Below are positions 32,521-42,700 of a DNA stretch of 64,000 nucleotides, in pieces. Made by a program: the position numbers and the translations under genes. The stretch is taken from contig NZ_CP109328.1 of the NCBI RefSeq assembly GCF_035918155.1, forward strand, positions 248,001-312,000. Direction: 5' to 3'. Positions within the stretch are counted from its first letter, which is position 1; each line of letters opens with the position of its first letter. The notes under the pieces were generated by a model. It was not told the DNA's origin. It did no database searches and saw only the letters and a program-made list of their open reading frames with translations. This stretch comes from Streptomyces sp. NBC_01591. Its GTDB lineage: Bacteria; Actinomycetota; Actinomycetes; Streptomycetales; Streptomycetaceae.

Positions 32521-33617
32521 ACCTTGCCCGTGATGGAGGCCAGCGCCTTCTTCGACGGATAGGTGTAGACGTAGTGCTCGCTGGTGCCCTTCTTGCGCCT
32601 TCGCTGGATGTGAAAGCCGAGAAAGTCCAGTCCCTCGTCGATATGGCAGACACGGGTCTTGGCCTCGGACAGGCGGAGCCCCAGAGGGGCGAGCACGGCC
32701 GTGACCTCCTCCCACAGCGCATCCGCGTGAGCTTGGGTGCCGCACACCATGATCAGAAAATCGTCCGCGTAGCGGACGATCCGGTTTGTGGCCCCTCCGC
32801 GTCGGCGGTGCGCTGTCCGCCTGCCGCCATTGCCGTGAGCGTCCCACTTGGCACAGAAATGTTCGTCCAGCGCCGAGAGGGCGATATTCGCCAACAGCGG
32901 TGAGGCAATGCCGCCTTGGGGCGTGCCGGTGTTCGTGTCCCTGGTCTCGCCATCAGCGGACATGATGCCCGCCTTCAGGAACGCCTTGACCAGAGTGAGA
33001 ACCCGCTTGTCTCCGACTCGTCGGCGCATCCGCTCCAGAAGAGCGGAGTGCGCGATGTTGTCGAAGCACGCTTCGATGTCCGCATCCAGCACCCAGTGAT
33101 AGCCCTTGGTGCCGAAGTGGTGCACCTCTGCGATCGCGTCATGGGCTCGTCGTTCAGGGCGAAAGCCGTAGCTGACCGGCTTGAAGGACGCCTCGAGGAT
33201 CGGCTCCAGGACCAGCACAAGCGAGGCTTGCACGAGCCTGTCCATCGCGGTGGGAATCCCTAATCTCCTGAGTTTGCCCCCGCTACCCGGCTTGGGGATC
33301 ATGCGCTCCCGCACCGGCAGAGGGGTGAACGCGCGGGCTTTCAACTGCGCCCGCGCGTTCTTCAGGAAGGCCACGATATCGGCGTCGTCGGCGATGAAGG
33401 CCGGTACGACCCGGTCCACGCCGGCCGTGCGCGCCCCCTTATTGCCCCTCACCCTCTCCCACGCAACGGTGAGGAAGTCAGGGTGATGAACGAGGTTGTA
33501 GAGATCACCGAACCTGCGGCCGGGATCACCGACCGCCCATTGGTGCAGCTTGGTCTGCATCCGTCGTACCCGCAGCCAGGCCCCATCGGGGTCAGGCCAC
33601 CGTTCACCGGTATTCAC
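32521..33617 (-). pseudogene. Group II intron reverse transcriptase/maturase, 3' truncated
   Basis: The RT starts at 33617 and is recognisable for about 365 residues: GVDRVVPAFI, RRLGIPTAMDRLVQASLVLV, SYGFRPERRAHDAI, GTPQGGIASPLLANIALSAL, catalytic RIVRYADDFLIM, and DFLGFHIQRRRKKG. At about 32521 it breaks and runs out of register into the GNAT remnant, losing the maturase X and endonuclease domains. Its upstream region is interrupted by a second, complete group II intron. Confidence 0.82.
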
Positions 33618-33729
33618 CAGCGTCTCCGTCCCTTGCAGTTCCTCAACTACATGAATCCGCTGGGCTGCTTCGCCATGTGGACGGCTTTGTCGGGTAGCTC
33701 CGGCGCGTTGCCGCGCCGGAGCCCCCTAA

Positions 33730-33764
33730 GAACCGGACGTGCCAGTCATCCCGGCATCCGGCTC
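33730..33764 (-). ncRNA. Group II intron domain V
   Basis: The minus strand begins GAGCCGGATGCCGGG and ends GGCACGTCCGGTTC. This forms the conserved hairpin with the AGC-type triad region, an internal bulge and a pairing 3' arm. It begins exactly at the RT stop codon, the usual arrangement. Confidence 0.78.
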
Positions 33765-35559
33765 AAGCAAGCCCTGAAGGCTCGCGGGTTTGCAGGGTTG
33801 CTGGACCTGGCGCGATACCGGCAGAACGCCGACGTCGGCAGGCTGTGTGCACGAAACGAAGGACCACGTTCGACGTGCCCTGGTCCGGAGCGAGGACGAG
33901 GTATTGCTTCGTCATTGCCCTTCGGACCACCGCCATCCACTGTTCCCATTCAGCCGGGCTCTGCGGTTGGTGGTCGGCGTGCAGGAGGAAGCCCCGACAC
34001 AGCGGGCAGCGGCCGTCTTGCGACGTCAGCAGCCGCATTCCGAACGCGTCCAGTGGCAGGGGTTTCTCTTTGCGCCGCCGTTTGGCCCAGTATTCGGCCA
34101 GGGCTGGATCGTCCGGAGACGATGTGCCCGGGACCATCTGGTGTCGAACAATCTTTGTCCAGGAGAATTTCCGCAGGTGAGCACCGGTCTCCCGGTTGCC
34201 GAATACCCAGCGGTTCTTGCTGGACTTGTTGAACTGACCGAAGTACCGGTTGACGATCCAGTTCCTCGATTTGTTCTGGTGGCCGTGCTTGGCCCACTTG
34301 TAGGTGAGCTTCCACATGTAGTCGTCCAGCGCGGTGAACGCCGCACTGGAGACCACCGTCCGGTAGTAGGCCGACCAGCCGCGCACGATCGGATCCATCT
34401 TGTGCAGCACCGCACTGACATTGGACCCTCGCAGGGCCAACATCTCGGTGCGTAGCCGTTCCCGGATTCGTTTCAGAGCCGCCGGACTCGGTTTGATCAG
34501 CAGCTTTCCGTCATAGCGGCGGACGTTGAATCCCAGAAAGTCGAAACCGGAGTCAGCGTGGACGATTCTTGTCTTGTCCTCGTTGAACGCCAGTCCTCTG
34601 GGCAGCAGCCATTCGGCGAGCTTCGCCTTGACCTGTTGGGCTTCGTCATGGCTGTGACACAGCGCAACAAGATCGTCGGCGTACCTGATCAGGGCCGGGG
34701 AACCTTCAACCGACTCGGCGGCATTCGTGCCGAGCTTGCGGTATCGGACTCCGGCGGCTTGTTCCATTCCGTGCAGAGCGATGTTCAGCAACAGAGGGCT
34801 GACGACTCCCCCTTGTGGGGTGCCTTCCTCTGTCGGGGCGAACCGGCCGCCGTCGACCACTCCGGCCTTCAGCCAGTGCTTGACCAGTTCCCTGGCGGGG
34901 AACGTGCCGAGTTGGGCGAGCAGGTGCCCGTGGTCGATGCGGTCGAACGCCGCTCTCAAGTCCGCGTCCAGCACCCACATCCGCTGGGGATTCTTGCCTT
35001 TCAGCGTCAAGTAGATGGCGGATATCGCGTCATGGCAGCCGCGGCCGGGCCGGAAGCCGTACGACTTCGGCTCGAACCGCGCCTCCCACTCGGGTTCCAG
35101 CGCGTTGACCACCCGCGCTTGCAGTGTCCGGTCAGCGATGACCGGAATCCCCAGTGGGCGCTTCTTTCCGTCTGCTTTGGGAATATGCACGCGCTTGACC
35201 GGCAAAGGCGTCCAGGTTTTCGCACGGTATTGCGCCCAGTCGGCCAGTTTGGTCTTCGACTGGGGCAGCAACGCCGTTCGCCCGTCCACTCCGGCGGTCT
35301 TGCGCCCAGCGTTGATCTCCGTCACGCGCCGCACGCTCAGCAGCGTGTTGGCACGGGAACGAAGCATCAGTTTCTGCAAGTTGCGAACTCGTTTGAGGTC
35401 GCCTTCCCGCGATGCCGTGAAGATTCTCTGTCGCAGACGCCGTACTTCATCCTCGACGGCACGCCAGTCAATATCGTGCCAGTCGGGGATGTTGTCCTCC
35501 GGTCCGTTCGCCATCACGTCTACGTCGGCTTTCACCTGCGTCTTCGTCATGGCGTCCAA
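33763..35559 (-). CDS. ltrA: Group II intron reverse transcriptase/maturase with HNH endonuclease
   Basis: 598 residues. The RT domain shows AGVDGRTALLPQ, RPLGIPVIADRTLQARVVNA, SYGFRPGRGCHDAISAIYLT, GTPQGGVVSPLLLNIALHGM and the catalytic SPALIRYADDLVAL. A maturase/thumb region follows (MDPIVRGWSAYYRTVVSSA, KWAKHGHQNKSRNWIVNRYF), then a C-terminal HNH-type endonuclease (CPLCRGFLLHADHQPQSP..., VHTACRRRR) with paired cysteines. All modules are present, so the protein looks competent for splicing and retrohoming of its own intron. Confidence 0.92.
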   Translation of the reverse strand: MDAMTKTQVKADVDVMANGPEDNIPDWHDIDWRAVEDEVRRLRQRIFTASREGDLKRVRNLQKLMLRSRANTLLSVRRVTEINAGRKTAGVDGRTALLPQSKTKLADWAQYRAKTWTPLPVKRVHIPKADGKKRPLGIPVIADRTLQARVVNALEPEWEARFEPKSYGFRPGRGCHDAISAIYLTLKGKNPQRMWVLDADLRAAFDRIDHGHLLAQLGTFPARELVKHWLKAGVVDGGRFAPTEEGTPQGGVVSPLLLNIALHGMEQAAGVRYRKLGTNAAESVEGSPALIRYADDLVALCHSHDEAQQVKAKLAEWLLPRGLAFNEDKTRIVHADSGFDFLGFNVRRYDGKLLIKPSPAALKRIRERLRTEMLALRGSNVSAVLHKMDPIVRGWSAYYRTVVSSAAFTALDDYMWKLTYKWAKHGHQNKSRNWIVNRYFGQFNKSSKNRWVFGNRETGAHLRKFSWTKIVRHQMVPGTSSPDDPALAEYWAKRRRKEKPLPLDAFGMRLLTSQDGRCPLCRGFLLHADHQPQSPAEWEQWMAVVRRAMTKQYLVLAPDQGTSNVVLRFVHTACRRRRSAGIAPGPATLQTREPSGLA

Positions 35560-36229
35560 CTTGCCCTTCGGTTCCGGTGTCGTTCTCTTCGTCTCTCCAC
35601 AGGCTCACCTGGCCTCCGTCAGCACCCTTTCGGGTCCGGGCACCAGCCCGTATCCGGCCGGTTATGCGAGACGGCCGGCGGAGAGCCGGTCATGGTGTCT
35701 CGATTTCCCGCTGCCTTTCGGCCGCCGGCATTGGCTTCTGAGGCCATCCTGTGCCCGCTGGAGAATCGGGCCTTCCTTGCGGTCGGCTTGCCGTAGACGT
35801 CGTGGCGTCTGTGGACTCCAACGGGGTTGTCACGTTCCGCACGAGTGAGGTGCGGCCGGGTCGGGTGCCCCCTATACCCCGAGGACGGCGGTGTTCTCCC
35901 GACCGGACTAGCGTCTTCCGGTCGGCGCCTGCCGCTTCTCAACGGCCAGTCCTTGACCCCACTGCAACGACCCATCTGCGGGGCTTCCGATGACGAGGCA
36001 TCACCAGGGGTTCACACTGTTCACCCTGTCGGCCTTCCCCGTGACCTGTAACTCCCGGATGGAACGGGAGCCCTTGGGCCTGGAGACCTGAGCTTCGCAC
36101 CCCGCCGTTACCAGCGACGCACGTCAGGCCGGGGACAGATCCTCGAACACTGATCCGTAACTACACCTTCGGCATCAGCCGACCTCCTTCGATGAAGCTC
36201 ACTCAACTCGTGCGACTTTCGTGTCGCAC

Positions 36230-36494
36230 CCCGCCCTCGGACTACTACCAGCCCTCCGCCCCACCCCGGGCCGTCGACGGACGTCGCGCCTTCCTGCCCC
36301 ATCACGCCTGGAGAGCGCGCTGATGCGGGAGCTCCGGGGTGGTTCCCACGTTCACTGTGATCCGCTCGTCGGGTGAGGCGGCCAGCTTTGCCCCTGCGGC
36401 ATCGCCACGGTTACGCCGCAGTCCTTCACCGTGGCCTCCCGACCGGCAAGATCAATCCGATCCAGGAGTTCCCGCCCTGACGGGCAGTGCGCAC
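36230..36494 (-). other. Probable 5' RNA part of the outer, truncated group II intron
   Basis: If the inner intron is removed, the minus strand from here continues directly into the leader of the truncated RT at 33617. A possible intron 5' end, GTGCGCACTGCCCG, lies at about 36494. Structured GC-rich arms are visible, but I could not fold the domains by eye. Confidence 0.35.
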
Positions 36495-37188
36495 CGCAAT
36501 CCAGCCCAGATCCACCGGGTTTGAGCTGGCGGAGGTCTTGAGGGGCTTTACACCGCTGGTTCCGGTAGTTCCGGTGCGTCCCGTCGTTGTCGGGGCTGCT
36601 CTCCACCAGATCCGGCCGACTCGCCGGGCCCGACTGCCCCCTGCTTCTGTCGTCCCGCTGCGACGGGACAACGGTGCGGGCCTCACACCCGCACGCGGAT
36701 CACCGCGCCTCGTGGCGCACGGTCTTCCACCTCCACTCGAACCAACAGCGCCTCACGGCGCAAACGGAAGCTGAGCCAGAACCACGACTCGTGAACCACC
36801 GGCTCGATCCGCTCGGCGGGCAGCGGCCGTCGGCGCGGTGTCGACTCCGTGGTCGGGCTTGGTCGGCCCGACCACGGGTCAGCGCCTACTCGCGGGAACG
36901 GCGACGAGGACCAGGCGGCCGTGGGCGAAGGCCGGCCACCGGGGCGCTGCGAAGAAGTTCCAGAGCCTGCTCGACGAAGCAACCTGACCAAGCCTGACGA
37001 GGGCATGACCCGCGGGCCAGGCTGCCGACAGGTACGTGATACGAAAGCGCCGCCCCGGCCGTCAAGCACCGCCGGCCCATCGCGGCCACCCGGGCAAGGA
37101 ACCGCCACAAAGGCTTCCACGACCATAGTTGCGCGCAAACCGCACGCGCGGCCCAGAGCGCTCCCCATCAGCACATAGATACCGTCGG
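36495..37188. other. Region without a convincing gene
   Basis: About 690 bases. A minus-strand frame near 36690-36840 (ERIEPVVHESWFWLSFRLRR) is protein-like and may be a remnant, but it has no start or family. A 10-bp hairpin (GTCGGGCTTG...CGGCCCGAC) lies near 36852-36880. Confidence 0.35.
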
Positions 37189-37218
37189 GTTGAAGCTTCC
37201 CCTTGATCACGGACACCT
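37189..37218. repeat. Solo IS3-type terminal inverted repeat
   Basis: TGAAGCTTCCCCTTGATCAC followed by GGACACCTG matches the right-end repeat of the two IS3 copies for about 29 bases, with two changes. The sequence then diverges. It is a remnant end without an element and truncates the gene split at 37219-39118. Confidence 0.7.
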
Positions 37219-37287
37219 GTCTGGACTACTCGCGGCACCTGCGACCACCGCCTCAGCACTCGCCCTCTCCGGATGGCGCGACGCTAG
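37219..37287 (+). pseudogene. 5' remnant of a gene split by the IS5-type element
   Basis: This short frame (GLLAAPATTASALALSGWRD) joins in frame to the sequence after 38746 when the 37288-38746 element and one CTAG copy are removed. The reading across the junction is GWRDASPGNGWAHYER. The true start is lost at the IS3 repeat to the left. Confidence 0.6.
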
Positions 37288-37344
37288 GTTCTGTCCGGCC
37301 GATCTTGGACTGTGGGAGGATGCCATCCATGACTTGCACCCGAA

Positions 37345-37761
37345 GTGGCCGTGCCGCGTAGAACACCAGCTTCACTTCGGTCGCGGGAACGCGGCTGGGG
37401 AAGCCCCTGGGTGGGGTATCGCGATGTCCCAGGTCTGTCGGGAGCGGCGAATGCCGCCGTCCGTGTGCTCGAACGGGAGCGATTGTCTCCGGGCATCGTG
37501 GCAGTGGCGTTGAGCGTGTGGTCCGTGCGCGTCCATGGCACCAAGCGCCGGTGGAGGCAGTGGGAGGCTGAGTTCACCTGCCCGTGCTGCGGCGAGGGGT
37601 GGGCCCGGGACAAGCTGCAAGACGCTCTGTTCATGCTTCCGCCAAGGGCCGCCGGCGAACTCCGGGTGCAGGTGGAGCGCCTGGACGTGGTGCTTCTCGG
37701 GCGAACGCATCACGAGCCGATGGCAGACCAGGAGTTGGCGTGGTGGCATCGAAGGTGCTGA
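37345..37761 (+). CDS. CPCC-motif protein carried inside the IS5-type element
   Basis: 138 residues from a GTG at 37345. The central part has a zinc-ribbon-like CPCC pair (WEAEFTCPCCGEGWARDKLQ) followed by ALFMLPPRAAGELRVQVERL and ends ELAWWHRRC. Similar small proteins are frequent in streptomycete genomes, with no known activity. It lies between the left inverted repeat and the transposase, on the same strand, so it is a passenger or accessory gene of the IS. Confidence 0.65.
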   Translation: MAVPRRTPASLRSRERGWGSPWVGYRDVPGLSGAANAAVRVLERERLSPGIVAVALSVWSVRVHGTKRRWRQWEAEFTCPCCGEGWARDKLQDALFMLPPRAAGELRVQVERLDVVLLGRTHHEPMADQELAWWHRRC

Positions 37762-37800
37762 CCGCGCACCCATGCCGCCCGCTGATTCGTTGGCTCTTGT

Positions 37801-38295
37801 ATGACTGGTCGGGGGGATCTGACAGAGGCGGAGCGGCGACGTCTGGAGCCGCTTCTGCCGACAGGCAACAACCGCTGCGGGCGGTGGCGCGATCACCGTC
37901 AGGTGGTCAACGGCATCCTGCACCGGGTGCGGACCGGGGTGCAGTGGCGTGATCTGCCTGAACGCTACGGGCCGTGGAAGACCGTCTATGAGCGTCATCG
38001 GCGCTGGTCGGCCGACGGAACCTGGGACCGGTTGCTTCAGCAGGTGCAGGCCCAGGCCGATGCCACCGGTCGGATCGACTGGGACGTCTCGGTTGACTCC
38101 ACCTCGATCCGTGCCCACCAGCATGCGGCCGGAGCCCGGAAGGCCCCACCACCCGCCGTGTCAAAAGGGGCGGCGGCAATGAAACACCAGAGCGAAAGAG
38201 CATGGGTGAGATTGTGCGCCCGCCTGGTGAAGGTGGTGCAGGAGGTGAGGCGCTCGGTCGCTCCCGAGGAGGCTTCACCACCAAGATCCACCTGA
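37801..38295 (+). CDS. IS5-type transposase, first frame
   Basis: Frame 1 starts at ATG 37801 with the DUF4096-type domain (RRLEPLLPTGNNRCGRWRDH, TGVQWRDLPERYGPWKTVYE) and the first catalytic Asp (WDVSVDSTSIRAH). It continues past a CAAAAGGGG run at about 38164, then reads out of frame to a stop at 38295. IS427-group transposases are often made by frameshifting at such A/G runs. Here the useful second frame is +1 relative to the first. Confidence 0.85.
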   Translation: MTGRGDLTEAERRRLEPLLPTGNNRCGRWRDHRQVVNGILHRVRTGVQWRDLPERYGPWKTVYERHRRWSADGTWDRLLQQVQAQADATGRIDWDVSVDSTSIRAHQHAAGARKAPPPAVSKGAAAMKHQSERAWVRLCARLVKVVQEVRRSVAPEEASPPRST

Positions 38296-38732
38296 GTGCC
38301 GACGGTCGTTGCCGTGTGCTTTCACTGTTGCTGACGGCGGGCCAACGGGCGGACTGCACGCAGTTTGAGCCGGTCATGGAGCGCATTCGGGTGCCTCGCC
38401 TCGGGCCGGGCCGCCCGCGCACCACACCGGACAGCGTGAGCGCCGATAAGGCCTACAGCAACCGCCGGACCCGCCGCTACCTGCGGCGGCGAGGCATCCG
38501 ACACGTCATCCCCGAGAAGAGCGATCAGGCAGTGAACCGCGTACGCCGGGGCCGGGCAGGGGGTCGCCCATCCGGCTTCGACAAGGAGCGGTACAAGAAG
38601 CGCAACACCGTGGAACGGGCGATCAACAAGCTCAAGAACCACCGAGCCGTGTCCACGAGGTACGACAAGCGCGCATACGTCTACCTGGGTACCGTCACCG
38701 TCGCAGCAACCATCATCTGGCTCCGGACATGA
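38202..38732 (+). CDS. IS5-type transposase, second frame
   Basis: The frame supplies the rest of the DDE core: ALGRSRGGFTTKIHLSADGR, VSADKAYSNRRTRRYLRRRG (second Asp) and KKRNTVERAINKLKNHRAVS (Glu). The ATG at 38202 (MGEIVRPPGE) lies inside the region normally reached by frameshifting. The frame ends in the right terminal repeat. Confidence 0.85.
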   Translation: MGEIVRPPGEGGAGGEALGRSRGGFTTKIHLSADGRCRVLSLLLTAGQRADCTQFEPVMERIRVPRLGPGRPRTTPDSVSADKAYSNRRTRRYLRRRGIRHVIPEKSDQAVNRVRRGRAGGRPSGFDKERYKKRNTVERAINKLKNHRAVSTRYDKRAYVYLGTVTVAATIIWLRT

Positions 38733-38746
38733 TCGACCGGACAGAA

Positions 38747-39118
38747 CCTAGCCCGGGCAACGGGTGGGCTCACTACGAGCGCGCGGTGGCGTTGCACGCC
38801 CTGCACGACCCGGACGGCGAGCAAGTCCTCGTGCGTGCCGTTGAGGTCCTGGAGGCCCTGAGAGTGTCATCAGAGGCTCTGCCGCACGTCGTACCGGTGC
38901 TGGGCAACCTCTTCCTTGCCCATTGCCTGATGTCCCACCGGGACAAGACGGACTACTACCGGACTGCCTTTCTCGATGCTCAGCCAGCCCCCGGCCAGCT
39001 CTCCGAACTCCTCATCGCAATGAACACACTGGTGGACACGCGCCCTGGCATGAACGAGTTCCTAACGCCGTTCCGCCGCCTCCTAGCCGATGCTCTCATC
39101 AACGCTGCGGACCGGTAA
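38747..39118 (+). pseudogene. 3' part of the gene split by the IS5-type element (helical-repeat protein)
   Basis: From the CTAG duplication the frame continues SPGNGWAHYERAVALHALHD, VLVRAVEVLEALRVSSEALP, HVVPVLGNLFLAHCLMSHRD and so on to a TAA at 39116. It looks like a TPR- or helical-repeat protein. The ATG at 38729 within the IS end could let the fragment be expressed as a fusion. Its 5' partner is at 37219-37287. Confidence 0.6.
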
Positions 39119-39481
39119 TCCCGCTGCTCCACCACGCTGAACGCTGCGACGTGCGAGCACTCGCAGCAAGCCAGGGGGTCCTGGCCGGCCTGGCCGTGGT
39201 CATGCACCGCCTGCCCGCGTTCACCTGGCGCCCGGCCCGACCGGCCGAATACATCCGGTCCAGGCCCTCCAGGTCGGCCCCGGAATCCCAGCATGTCAGG
39301 GGACAACTAACCGGCCGGTAGCTAGAGCGAATCGGACGTGAGGCCCCGACCGTCGCATGCCAACCTGCGGAAACGAGCCCTGGGGCCCGGGGATCCCAGG
39401 GCCTACAAGGGCCACCCGCTCTACTGCGGGTGGCCCCTGGAGAGAGGGCGCAGCCTGGACCGCCGGAAGGTCGAGCGCGCG
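39119..39481. other. Intergenic stretch with strong hairpins
   Basis: No supported gene. It holds the terminator-like hairpin at 39409-39436 and a second palindrome-like block, CCCTGGGGCCCGGGGATCCC, just before it (39379-39398). Confidence 0.4.
39409..39436. terminator. Stem-loop terminator
   Basis: GGGCCACCCGC and GCGGGTGGCCC form a perfect 11-bp stem with a 6-base loop, downstream of the helical-repeat gene and facing the convergent STAND gene. Confidence 0.6.
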
Positions 39482-39702
39482 TCCGTCGCCGGGCAGCTGC
39501 ACATGCGGGACGCCGTCGCGAAGATCCTCGGCGTCGGCAGGCTACTACTACTGACGTCGAGCACCTGGTGCGCGCCGGTCTCCTCACCCACGCCGCCACC
39601 GCCATGGACTGGCACCGCACCACGGTGCTGCTCTACCGCCAGGGCGACCTGAACCGACTCCTCCACAGCCGACGCATCGACTGGGCCACCGCGCCGTTGC
39701 GG
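39482..39702 (+). pseudogene. Frameshifted small protein remnant
   Basis: Two plus frames, joined near 39540, give QLHMRDAVAKILGVGR and then TDVEHLVRAGLLTHAATAMD, TVLLYRQGDLNRLLHSRRID. This pattern is common in small streptomycete proteins of unknown role. It overlaps the end of the minus-strand STAND gene and shows that the STAND gene's 3' terminus was altered by recombination. Confidence 0.5.
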
Positions 39703-42700
39703 GCCTTCAAGGCGAGCATGCGGGCGCGGTGCAAGACGTCGAGGTGGAGGTTGCGCATCGGCCAGGCCGCCTCTCGCGCCAGGGCTGCCGCGCGGTCGCG
39801 GGCCCTCAGGGCGCGGATGAAGAAGAAGTCGCCTATCGACTCGATCGCCTCTCGTCTCCGGGAGGCTGCGATTCGTCTCTGGACTGCTGCGTACTCTGCC
39901 TCGATTTCCTGTTGGGTGGGCGCTATGGTGGCGGCCTCTTCCGCTTGGCCGGTGGCCGTCAGTTTGTCCGCGAGGCGGTGCAGGGCGATGGCGAGTTGCT
40001 CGCGGTGTTCGGCGGCACCGTCCCGGGCGGCGCAGCGCCGCCAGGTTCGGACCGATTCCCGGCCGAAGTCCACGGCTTCCTGCCACCGTCCCGTGTGCCA
40101 CAGCGCCTCGGACAGGATCTTCGCCGTGACTGCCAGGCCGAGTTCGTGGACGGGGAGTTCGTCCTGCGCGAGGCGGCGATAAGTCTCGGCGATCCGCTCC
40201 AGCACACGCACAGCCTCGGGCCGGGCCATTTGATGGTAAGGATCGCCGTCCCAGTCCAGATCGAGGTCGGCGAGCATGGCGGTCATATTGACGAGCACGC
40301 TACCCAAGGCCGCATGGAGGGGGTCCGCTCCCTCGGACCAGACTGTCAGGGCCGCTTCGTCGAGGTAGGGCAGGGCTTCCTCCCACCGGCCATTTCTCGC
40401 CAGGAGGACGCTTGCGTAAGTCAGCACACCGTTGATATCGGAACGTCCGACGACGTCGTCCCCCACGTACGGGATCTCGTCCGACGTTTTGAGGAGGTGG
40501 ATGATGGCGCGATACACGGCGAGCAGGTCGTCCGGACGTGCGGACGGATCGATCATGCCGGAGACGGACAGCAGGACTCTCAGTAGCGCGGACGCGCGAC
40601 CAGAGGTGTCGCCGTAGGCCAGGCGGCTCAGCGCCTGTACGGCCATGCTTCGTCCTGTTGTCACCCCGGTGGCCCGCTCCTGCACCCACACGAAGCTGAC
40701 CGCCTGGGCCATGACCTCGAACCAGGGATCCTTGTCCTGGTCGGCCTGTGGTCCTCGGCCGCTGAGTTCCGCGGCCTCGCTGAGCGCGTCGATGGCTTCC
40801 TCGGCCCGCTCCAGCCTCAGCAGCACCGACCCCTGGGTGGACAACATGAAGAGCAGGTGCTCCATGTGCTTCTCCGGGTCTTCGCGGACCATCCGCCGGG
40901 CGATGCCGACCGCCTCGTCGGCCAGAGCCTCTGCCTGCTCGGGGTGTGCTCCGGCCAAGGCAACGGCAGAGGCCGCGAGCGCATAGGACACGTTGAGGTC
41001 CTCGTGCGCCAGGTGGCGGACCATGTCGACCGCCTCCAGCGCCGTGGCCACCGCCAGGTCGGACGGTCCCAGCCGCGGCACGAGCAAGGAGGCCATAGAC
41101 AGCGCCGCGACCAGGTCTTCCTGGTGCTCGGCGGGGTTCTCCGCTGCCAGCCGGCGGAAGATCTCAATGGCGTCCCGGAATGCTGCGGCTGCCTGATCGA
41201 GCCGTGCCGCATCGGCCGCGTGCAACTCGTGGAGCTCCCGCACGCGGAATTCCACGTCCGCGAACACCAGAGCCACAGCCAGTTCGAACGATGACTTGGC
41301 GAAGACGGATTCGAAGGCCTGTGGGTTCGAGGCGGCGAGCTCGCGATACAGCCGCACGGCTTCCGCGAATGCGGGAGTGGCCTTCTCCGCCCGGCTTGCC
41401 TGGTTGAGTCGCTGCCCCAACACGCGATTGATCCGGGCGCGTTCGGCTGGATCTGCGGCCGCCGACAGGCGCTGCGGAGCGAGGCGTTCGGCGAGGTCGG
41501 CCGCGGCCGCGGCGAGCTCGTTGGTTGTGCCGACGTCCTCCGGCAGGCGCGTGTCGAGGGTTTCCAACGTGGCCAGCACGTGGGGCCAGCGGTGGCTGGC
41601 GGAGACGAGGAAGGTGAGGGCCCGGGGAGCATAGGGCGGCAGGCCGCCGTCGTCGTGCCGGCCGTTGCCGTTTGCCGAGCCGACGGACTCGGCCGCAGGC
41701 AGTAGAAGTTCGGGGATGCCGGCGGCCCAGGGATCGGAGGCGTGGTCGGCGAGGTGGTGGCCCGGCAGGGAGAGCGCCAGGAAGTCCTCGGCAAGGCGGT
41801 CGGGATAGAGGGGTTCCAGGACGGTGCTGGAGGTGCCGGGGGGATAGCAGTACGCGTGGTCGGTGAGCAGGCGGTCCGTATCGGCACCGAGTCCGGCCGT
41901 CGTGAGCGCTCTCTTCGCGTCCCGGTATGGGAGCGGTCCGGTGAGCGCCGCGACGAAGGCGGCGCGGGAGATCTCCGCCGTGGTGGTGCCGAGCGCCCCG
42001 GTCTCGTGCAGCGTGTGCCAGTGGCGGCGTTCCCGGTCCAGCAGGTAGGCGGTCAGGGCGGTCATGTCCGCCGCGGTGGCCGCGGTGGCGGCATGGGCGT
42101 GGCGGTCCACGGCCACCAGTGCAGCCATGTGGATCGCAAGCGTCAGCCCGAAGTCAGGTCCGCTCAGTTCGTCGGGCGGTTCGACGGCGTACGCGGGCAC
42201 CCCGTAGAGGGCGGCGAAGGCATCGCGCGCGGCGAGGAACATGCCGAGGCGTTCGCTGTCGCCGATCCGGCGGCCGGTATCGGCCAGTGGCGGCAAGGCG
42301 CGCGTCGAGGCGTCGGCCTGAAGGTCGGCGAGAGAGGCGCGTACGGCGGGCCAGGGGTCTCGGCTGCGGGCCACCAGCAGCACTCGTGCCTGGTCGGTGG
42401 CCTGGTGCAGGAGCGTGTTGCTGAGCAGCCATGTCAGGTGGGCCGCCGGCCATCGGTCGGCATAGTCGACGACCAGGAGTGCGCCGGCGCGGGTTTCGGT
42501 GCGCAGGTCCTGGCTTCCGGGTGGCGGGTGAGTGACGCCGAGGCCACGTGCGGCCGTTGCCACGGTCCAGCCGGCGGCCTCCGACTCCTTCGCGAACTGC
42601 GCGGCCAGTCGGCTCTTGCCCTGGCCGCCCGGCGCGTGCAGCCACTGGACCGCCAGCCGTGGACCGTGATCGCGCCAGCGGCGCAGGTCGGCCAGTTCGT

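Larger units (their letters stand above)
33689..36229 (-). mobile_element. Complete group II intron inserted upstream of the truncated RT
   Basis: The predicted 5' end at 36229 reads GTGCGACACGAAAGTCGCAC, a typical GUGYG start with a closing hairpin. The 3' end lies near 33689-33696, after a domain VI-like hairpin (GCTCCGGCGCG/CGCGCCGGAGC) with a candidate branch A 7 nt from the end. Domain V is at 33730-33764 and the encoded RT-maturase at 33763-35559. Total about 2.54 kb, normal for a bacterial group II intron. Exact boundaries are inferred from consensus only. Confidence 0.72.
37288..38746 (+). mobile_element. IS5-type (IS427-group) element carrying an extra gene
   Basis: The terminal repeats GTTCTGTCCGGCCGATC (left) and the complement of GTTCTGTCCGGTCGATC (right) match at 16 of 17 positions. 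CTAG lies directly outside each end as the target duplication. The element is about 1.46 kb, some 0.6 kb longer than ordinary IS427-group elements. The additional length is the CPCC protein gene at 37345-37761. Removing the element restores an open frame in the interrupted host gene, supporting the boundaries. Confidence 0.82.

Noticed and set aside
36683..37216. Minus-strand frame of 177 codons between the introns and the IS3 repeat
   Set aside because: Its start lies inside the IS3 terminal repeat and most of the product has no protein-like character. Only a short stretch might be a remnant.
39338..39652. A 104-codon plus-strand gene
   Set aside because: Only a short internal part resembles a protein family, and it continues in another frame. 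Treated as a frameshifted remnant.
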